From Thermodesulfobacteriota bacterium (GTDB lineage: Bacteria > Desulfobacterota > BSN033 > UBA1163), in assembly GCA_026415035.1 (NCBI GenBank), contig JAOAHX010000016.1:1-64000 (forward strand): a stretch of DNA of 64,000 bases, read 5' to 3'. A program made the translations under genes and the position numbers. This document shows, piece by piece, positions 59,674-64,000 of this stretch (position 1 is the stretch's first letter; every line of letters begins with the position of its first letter). The notes below the pieces were generated by a model that did no database searches, was not told the DNA's origin, and saw nothing but the letters and a program-made list of their open reading frames with translations.

Positions 59674-61041
59674 TCATGGAGAGGTGGCCCCTGGGACCGA
59701 GGCCCCCTCCCGATATTCATTCAATTTGTTTCTCAAGGTCCGAATGCTGATCCCCAGGATCTTGGCGGCCTGGGTCCGATTCCCGTTCGTCTGATCGAGG
59801 GCCTTTAAGATGAGATGCCTCTCCATCTCTTTCAAAGATAAAGGACGATCCTCTTGGGGTCCGACCTTTCTGGGGAGTCCCCGATTTTCTTGAATCACAT
59901 CCTTCAACTGAAGGACTGGGCCGATCCCGGTCAACACGGCTCGTTCGATCACGTTTTTCAGTTCCCTCACATTCCCCCGCCAGGTCTGCTTTCCCAGCCA
60001 CTCCTGGACCTCTTTGGAGAAACAAAGGTCAGGCCTTCCGTAGCGGGCTGAAAAGACCTTCAGGAAGTGCGAGGCCAACAATTCGATATCCTCTCTGCGG
60101 TCTCTCAACGGCGGGAGGCGAAGGGTGATCACGTTTAACCGAAAATAGAGGTCCTCTCGGAAATCCCCTTTTTCGATCAGAGGTTCGATCTGGCGGTTCG
60201 TCGTCGCGATCAGCCTGACGTCGATCGGGATGGGCTGGCGGCCTCCGAGGCGATCCACCTCCTTCTCCTGAATGACCCTCAGGAGTTTGGCCTGAAGAAA
60301 CGGGCTCATCTCGGTCACCTCGTCCAGGAGGAGCGTCCCTTGATGGGCCAGCTCAAACTTTCCGATCTTTCGACTCAGGGCGCCCGTAAAGGCCCCCTTC
60401 TCGTGACCGAAGAGCTCGCTTTCAAAGAGCGTCTCCGGCAGGGAGGCACAGTTGACCGCGACGAAAGGTCCCTGGTGTCTTAAGCTTTTCCGGTGGATAT
60501 ATCGCGCGAAGAGCTCTTTGCCCGTCCCGCTCTCCCCCTCGATGAACACCGGCGCATCGCTCATGGCGATCCGATCGCAAAGGGCGACAAGCTCTTTCAT
60601 CCTTGGATCCCGTGTCAAAATGGCCGTCTCCCCATCTGCGGGCCCAATCCCTGGGCCTTCCGTCGGAGGCTGGGTGCGATCCAGGGCCGCCCTGATCCTC
60701 TCTTCGAGAAGGTTCAAGGGAATTGGTTTGAGGAGGTAGTCGAACGCCCCCCTTCTCATCGTCTCGACAGCATTCTGAATCGATCCGTGGTGGGTCAGGA
60801 TGATGACGGGGGGTTGGAGGGCTCGGCGTCTTACCGAGTCGAGCAGGTTCAGGCCATCCTCCCCTGGAAATCTTAGGTCCGCGAGGACGAGATCGAAGGT
60901 TTGGTGCTCCATGAGGGAGAGGCCTTCTTTGACGCTTCCGGCCGTGACGACCGTAAACCCGTTGTGGGAAAGACTAAAGGAGAGCACCCCCTTCATCTCG
61001 GGATCATCTTCAACGACGAGCAGACGACTCTTTCCCATCAT
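59674..61041 (-). CDS. Flagellar NtrC-family sigma-54 activator (FlrC/FlgR-like)
   Basis: A 455-residue three-domain regulator. Receiver (1-120; Asp in LVLADLRFPGEDG), AAA+ domain with GESGTGKELFARYIHR, FGHEKGAFTGALSRK and LLLDEVTEM, and a Fis-like helix-turn-helix (AAKILGISIRTLRNKLNEY) at the end. It is the first gene behind a strong sigma-54 promoter, followed by flgB-flgC-fliE-fliF. No dedicated kinase is adjacent. It probably controls late flagellar genes. Confidence 0.9.
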   Translation of the reverse strand: MMGKSRLLVVEDDPEMKGVLSFSLSHNGFTVVTAGSVKEGLSLMEHQTFDLVLADLRFPGEDGLNLLDSVRRRALQPPVIILTHHGSIQNAVETMRRGAFDYLLKPIPLNLLEERIRAALDRTQPPTEGPGIGPADGETAILTRDPRMKELVALCDRIAMSDAPVFIEGESGTGKELFARYIHRKSLRHQGPFVAVNCASLPETLFESELFGHEKGAFTGALSRKIGKFELAHQGTLLLDEVTEMSPFLQAKLLRVIQEKEVDRLGGRQPIPIDVRLIATTNRQIEPLIEKGDFREDLYFRLNVITLRLPPLRDRREDIELLASHFLKVFSARYGRPDLCFSKEVQEWLGKQTWRGNVRELKNVIERAVLTGIGPVLQLKDVIQENRGLPRKVGPQEDRPLSLKEMERHLILKALDQTNGNRTQAAKILGISIRTLRNKLNEYREGASVPGATSP

Positions 61042-61074
61042 TTTGCCAGCATCTCGGTTTGGAAAATAATTTGA

Positions 61075-61089
61075 GCAAATATTGTGCCA
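61075..61089 (-). promoter_or_regulatory. Sigma-54 promoter for the flagellar operon
   Basis: Minus strand TGGCAC (61084-61089), AATAT, TTGC (61075-61078): a full match to the sigma-54 consensus with exact spacing. Expected start near 61063, about 22 nt before the ATG at 61041. Confidence 0.85.
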
Positions 61090-61182
61090 TCAGGGTCCTC
61101 CATAAAACCCCATAAAAACAAGATATTAGTGATCGATCCCGAGGGGGCGGGCCTTGAAAAAATGTCAAAAACCTCTAAGGAT

Positions 61183-61196
61183 GTCATTCTTTTGAC
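61183..61196. promoter_or_regulatory. GTCA-N6-TGAC site upstream of the flagellar sigma-54 promoter
   Basis: GTCATTCTTTTGAC, an inverted GTCA/TGAC pair, about 95-110 bp upstream of the sigma-54 promoter. The same arrangement occurs at 62722-62735. A candidate enhancer for one of the two NtrC-type activators. A GTCAAAAAC stretch also lies near 61164. Confidence 0.45.
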
Positions 61197-61282
61197 CCAG
61201 GCCTCCCGCCTTTCCTCTCAGGGAATCGAAAAGGAGGCGTGTTGGGGGGCCAAAGGTAAAAGTCAGAAGGAAAGGGGTCTCC

Positions 61283-62668
61283 TTATGAGGTGGGACGCTG
61301 GAGGTTCTGCCGCTTGATCTTTTCGATGAGGGTGGTCCGGTTGACGTGGAGAAGTTGGGCGGCCTTGTTTTTGACCCATCCGCTCTTATTTAGGGCCTGC
61401 AGGATCAACTGCCTTTCGAACTCGTTCAGGGCGTTCTCGAGCGAAATCCCCTCCTCCGGGATCTCAAACGACCGGGTTGAGTCCTGGGAAGGGGTGGGGA
61501 GGACCCTCTCGGGGAGATCGGATTCTCCAAGGACTTCGCTGTTGGCGAGGATCACCATCCGTTCGATCATATTTTCAAGTTCTCGGACATTGCCCGGCCA
61601 GTCGTATTCCATCAACCGCCGCATGGCTTCGGGGGTGATCCCCGTCACCCTCTTCTTCTTGCTCCGGCTGAAATGGTGAATGAAGTGGTGAACGAGGAGG
61701 GGGATATCGGAACGCCGTTCCCGAAGGGGAGGAATTTGGATGGGGATGACATTGAGACGGTAATAGAGGTCCTCCCGGAACCTCTTCTTTGCGACGGCCG
61801 CCCTCAGATCTTGATGGGTCGCCGAGATGATCCGGATATCCACTTTGATCGGTTTGACGCCCCCGATCCGTTCAAACTGCCTCTCCTGAAGGACCCTCAG
61901 GAGTTTGCTCTGAAGGTTGGGATTCATGTCGCCGATCTCATCCAAGAAAAGGGTCCCCCCATTGGCCAGCTCAAACCGGCCGACCCGAGCGCGGATGGCA
62001 TTGGTAAAGGCCCCCTTCTCGTGGCCGAAGAGTTCGCTCTCTAAGAGTTCGCTCGGGATCGCAGCGCAGTTGACCGGCACAAACGGACCATCCTTGCGAT
62101 AGCTGTGGTAATGGAGCGCCCGGGCGATCAGCTCTTTCCCCGTGCCACTCTCTCCGAGGATGAGGACGGTGCTATCCGTATCGGCCACCTTCTCCACGGT
62201 TTCAAAAACTTTCTGCATGGCCGGGCTTTCGCCGATGATATTTTTGAATTGGTACTTCCTCTTCAATTGATTTCGGAGGTTGGTATTCTCGCGCTTCAAA
62301 TCCCTGTATTCCAGAGCCCTTTTCAACGTAATGGCGATCTCGTCCAACTTGATCGGTTTGGTGAGGTAGTCAAAGGCCCCGCTCTTGATCGCCTCCACGG
62401 CATTCCGGATCGTGCCGTATCCCGTCAGAAGGATGCAGATCGATTCGGGAGAGTGTTCCCTGACATATCTCAGGACCTCCATGCCATCGGCCCCAGGCAT
62501 CTTCAGATCGGTGAGGATGAGGTCGTAGAAGTTCTTTTCGATGAGGGAGATACCTGTGGTCCCGTCCGAGGTGGTGGTCAGGTCGTATCCTTCTTGGATC
62601 AAAAATTCCGAAAGGGTCTCGAGGATCTCTGAAGAATCGTCAATAAGGAGGATCTTCTCGTTTGCCAT
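61283..62668 (-). CDS. NtrC-family sigma-54 activator with GAFTNA loop
   Basis: A 461-residue three-domain activator. Receiver with Asp in LILTDLKMPGADGME; AAA+ domain (about 140-380) with GESGTGKELIARALHY, LFLDEIGDMNP and YDWPGNVRELENMIE; Fis-type helix-turn-helix (AAQLLHVNRTTLIEKIKRQ) at the C-terminus. The sigma-54 contact loop reads GAFTNA instead of GAFTGA (ELFGHEKGAFTNAIRA). It stands upstream of the second activator and the flg/fli genes and has its own sigma-70-type promoter, so it may be the master regulator. No kinase is adjacent. Confidence 0.88.
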   Translation of the reverse strand: MANEKILLIDDSSEILETLSEFLIQEGYDLTTTSDGTTGISLIEKNFYDLILTDLKMPGADGMEVLRYVREHSPESICILLTGYGTIRNAVEAIKSGAFDYLTKPIKLDEIAITLKRALEYRDLKRENTNLRNQLKRKYQFKNIIGESPAMQKVFETVEKVADTDSTVLILGESGTGKELIARALHYHSYRKDGPFVPVNCAAIPSELLESELFGHEKGAFTNAIRARVGRFELANGGTLFLDEIGDMNPNLQSKLLRVLQERQFERIGGVKPIKVDIRIISATHQDLRAAVAKKRFREDLYYRLNVIPIQIPPLRERRSDIPLLVHHFIHHFSRSKKKRVTGITPEAMRRLMEYDWPGNVRELENMIERMVILANSEVLGESDLPERVLPTPSQDSTRSFEIPEEGISLENALNEFERQLILQALNKSGWVKNKAAQLLHVNRTTLIEKIKRQNLQRPTS

Positions 62669-62696
62669 AGGGAACTCCTCCTGAGAACTCTAAGGA

Positions 62697-62735
62697 ATGC
62701 TACTACAAAAGGCTTGAAGTTGTCAAATTTTTGAC
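62697..62735 (-). promoter_or_regulatory. Promoter and overlapping operator for the GAFTNA activator
   Basis: Minus strand TTGACA (62721-62726), 18-nt spacer, TAGCAT (62697-62702). Overlapping the -35 box is GTCAAATTTTTGAC (62722-62735), a perfect 6-bp inverted repeat with a 2-bp centre. It shares GTCA-N6-TGAC with the site at 61183, so autoregulation is plausible. Confidence 0.5.
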
Positions 62736-62824
62736 TTTTCGGGGAGAGGGGAAAGGCCGAGAGAGTTTACGGTGTGGCTGGGGAATAGTAAGCAGGGGAT
62801 TGACACCCATCCTTTTGGGGAAGA

Positions 62825-63238
62825 TCAAAGATAATCTCCCCGACGGAACTTCTCAATTTCCACTGCGGAGAGGATGGCCGTTTCGATCATAATCTTACGC
62901 AAAGGGTCGTCCAAAGGAAGTTGTCTTGAAAGCCCATCCAGCTCCTCCACGCCTCTGGCCATGGATTGCACGATTGGCTCGATCCCCCTTAAAGGGGTTT
63001 CAGGGGAGGAGAGGCCCTCCTGATAAAGCTCGATCGTGGTCAATGTCTCTTCGATGCTTTGAAGACTCTTTGATCGAAGGGAGAGGGGATCCGCTGGGTT
63101 GATTGGCCCTGCACCATTCAACCTCTCCTTGGCGTGGATAAGCATTTGCGCAAAATCGAGGCCTTGGACCTGTTCTCGTCGATGGGGTCGATGGGAACCC
63201 CCGGGGGTGAGGCTTGGGTCTATGGTCTTGACTTTCAT
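62825..63238 (-). CDS. Small flagellar-cluster protein of unknown function
   Basis: A 137-residue soluble protein, mostly helical from about residue 25 (LDFAQMLIHAKERLN, SLQSIEETLTTIELYQEG, LRKIMIETAILSAVEIEKFR). The N-terminus is basic and disordered (SHRPHRREQ). It might be an export chaperone or anti-sigma-like protein, but I do not recognise the family. A sigma-54 promoter match lies 26-50 bp upstream, which links it to the flagellar regulon. Ribosome site GAGGAGG precedes the ATG at 63238. Confidence 0.6.
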   Translation of the reverse strand: MKVKTIDPSLTPGGSHRPHRREQVQGLDFAQMLIHAKERLNGAGPINPADPLSLRSKSLQSIEETLTTIELYQEGLSSPETPLRGIEPIVQSMARGVEELDGLSRQLPLDDPLRKIMIETAILSAVEIEKFRRGDYL

Positions 63239-63273
63239 GGGAACCTCCTCATGGGTTCTTTGGTTTCAATTAC

Positions 63274-63289
63274 TGCAAATTTAATGCCT
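63274..63289 (-). promoter_or_regulatory. Sigma-54-type promoter for the small flagellar gene
   Basis: Minus strand AGGCAT (63284-63289), TAAAT, TTGCA (63274-63278). GG and GC are exactly 10 nt apart as required; T to A at the first and C to T at the last base of the -24 box. Start expected near 63263, about 25 nt before the ATG. Confidence 0.6.
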
Positions 63290-63419
63290 AACAGGAGGTC
63301 TTTAACCCATCGAATCCCAAAAGAAGACTTCCCTCCATCCAATATAGAAACAGGCCCTTTGGGCAGAAATTTCCCTCTCGACCGGCAGCTTCTTCCTCAT
63401 CATGGTCATAGGCTCCCGA

Positions 63420-63869
63420 TCACTGGAAGAGGAATTCATCGAAATAGATCCTCCGGATCCCCTTCTGACCGAGGTGGCCATTGAACTTTTGGAGAAGCTC
63501 CTCTTTCAATCGTTCCTTGAAATCGCCCTTCCTTAAGTCGTCCAGCTTCTTTTCGCTGACGCTCAGGATGACGGTATCGGTAAAAATGGACATCCTCGCC
63601 TGAACCGGCTCGACCCACTTCTTGTCTTCCAATTCCAGAAGGATCCTTGTCTTGAGATAATGTCTCCCGTTCTCTTCGTTTAGATTGATGATGAGGGGAC
63701 TGAGCTTCACGATCTCGCCCATTTCTGTCGTCTTGGAAGGAGAGGCCTCCGCAGGCCGGGCGTTGGATTGGGTGGGTGGGGAGAGATAACCTAAGTAGAG
63801 GGCAAGGCCCAACCCGCCCCCTACGACCAAAACCATCATGATCCCGCCGATGAGAATATATTTGATCAC
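63420..63869 (-). CDS. fliL: Flagellar basal-body protein FliL
   Basis: A 149-residue protein with one N-terminal membrane helix (YILIGGIMMVLVVGGGLGL) and a periplasmic stomatin-like domain: VKLSPLIINLNEENGRHYLK, TRILLELED and TVILSVSEKKLDDLRKGDFK. FliL supports torque generation at the stator. I chose GTG at 63869 because GGAGGAG lies 5 nt upstream; an ATG at 63941 would add 24 residues without family character. Confidence 0.88.
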   Translation of the reverse strand: MIKYILIGGIMMVLVVGGGLGLALYLGYLSPPTQSNARPAEASPSKTTEMGEIVKLSPLIINLNEENGRHYLKTRILLELEDKKWVEPVQARMSIFTDTVILSVSEKKLDDLRKGDFKERLKEELLQKFNGHLGQKGIRRIYFDEFLFQ

Positions 63870-63950
63870 CTTCGCTCCTCCGATGCGTTTAACGTCCGGG
63901 GATCGCTCCCTCCGGCCCCTCCCTAAAAAGGGATGGCCCATCCCCCACCC

Positions 63951-64000
63951 TCAGTTCAGATTCACCATCTGGACGATCTCCTCGGGGATCCTGGCCAGGG
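63951..64000 (-). CDS. C-terminal end of a further gene (partial)
   Basis: Minus-strand open frame that enters from beyond the window and stops at 63951, ending LARIPEEIVQMVNLN. It stops 81 bp before the fliL start and points the same way, so it is probably a flagellar gene upstream of fliL. The 15 residues are too few to name it. Confidence 0.45.
   Translation of the reverse strand, partial: LARIPEEIVQMVNLN

Noticed and set aside
61084-61317. 77-residue plus-strand frame in the flagellar control region
   Set aside because: No ribosome site, low-complexity Lys/Ser/Gly composition, and it overlaps the sigma-54 promoter.
1-64000. tRNA, rRNA or CRISPR array
   Set aside because: No cloverleaf with CCA-adjacent T-arm, no rRNA landmarks, and no regularly spaced direct repeats were noticed while reading.

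Overview
The window reads as part of a GC-rich, anaerobic, flagellated Gram-negative chromosome, most like the Desulfobacterota/Deltaproteobacteria. Reasons: many sigma-54 activators and two well-formed sigma-54 promoters in the flagellar region, DUF362/ferredoxin and DUF3786 proteins, an AMMECR1/Memo fusion, a GAF-ANTAR regulator beside a short type I glutamine synthetase, and an HMGL-type (Re-citrate/isopropylmalate synthase-like) enzyme. The lineage is an inference from gene content, without any phylogeny. No rRNA, tRNA or CRISPR array was seen.

Layout. 1-2.0 kb: a complete-looking insertion sequence abutting a MazG remnant that has lost its N-terminal half. 2.1-5.3 kb: an HD-GYP protein translationally coupled to a HEAT-repeat protein, the two sharing a similar N-terminal module. 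5.4-6.2 kb: rsmI. 6.2-19.4 kb: a cation-homeostasis island with TrkH, TrkA, KtrA and KtrB on the minus strand and, divergently, an eleven-gene Mrp/Mbh-type antiporter operon (F, G, E, DUF4040, MbhE-like, B, C, three D-like subunits and a small membrane protein) with no hydrogenase genes. 19.4-23.5 kb: Memo-AMMECR1 fusion, dtd, and an EF-G paralogue. 23.7-33.3 kb: DUF362 ferredoxin, then a long minus-strand array glnA, LUD protein, purH, purD, leuB, class I aldolase, Zn-dehydrogenase, DUF3786. 33.4-34.2 kb: GAF-ANTAR regulator. 34.2-42.4 kb: fumarate-reductase-like flavoprotein, acyl-CoA synthetase, an HMGL synthase fused to a Cache-like domain, aspS and an RlmI-like methyltransferase.

42.4-49.6 kb is the most unusual part: a lysine 2,3-aminomutase homologue lies among two D-Ala-D-Ala-ligase-like ATP-grasp enzymes, a histidine kinase, an NtrC-type regulator, a single receiver protein and a tiny lipoprotein. 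Between the regulator and the receiver gene lie a sigma-54 promoter match and an upstream 15-bp palindrome, and the aminomutase leader contains a strong intrinsic terminator. I propose a regulated system that makes beta-lysine and joins it to another molecule; this is inference.

49.8-53.1 kb holds a divergent TatC, a small secreted protein, a diguanylate cyclase with an unknown partner, and a TVP38/DedA-like membrane protein. 53.2-64 kb is a flagellar cluster on the minus strand (fliL, a small unknown, two NtrC-type activators, flgB, flgC, fliE, fliF, fliG, fliH, fliI, fliJ). It has sigma-54 promoters at about 61.08 and 63.28 kb and a recurring GTCA-N6-TGAC motif that may be the activators' binding site.
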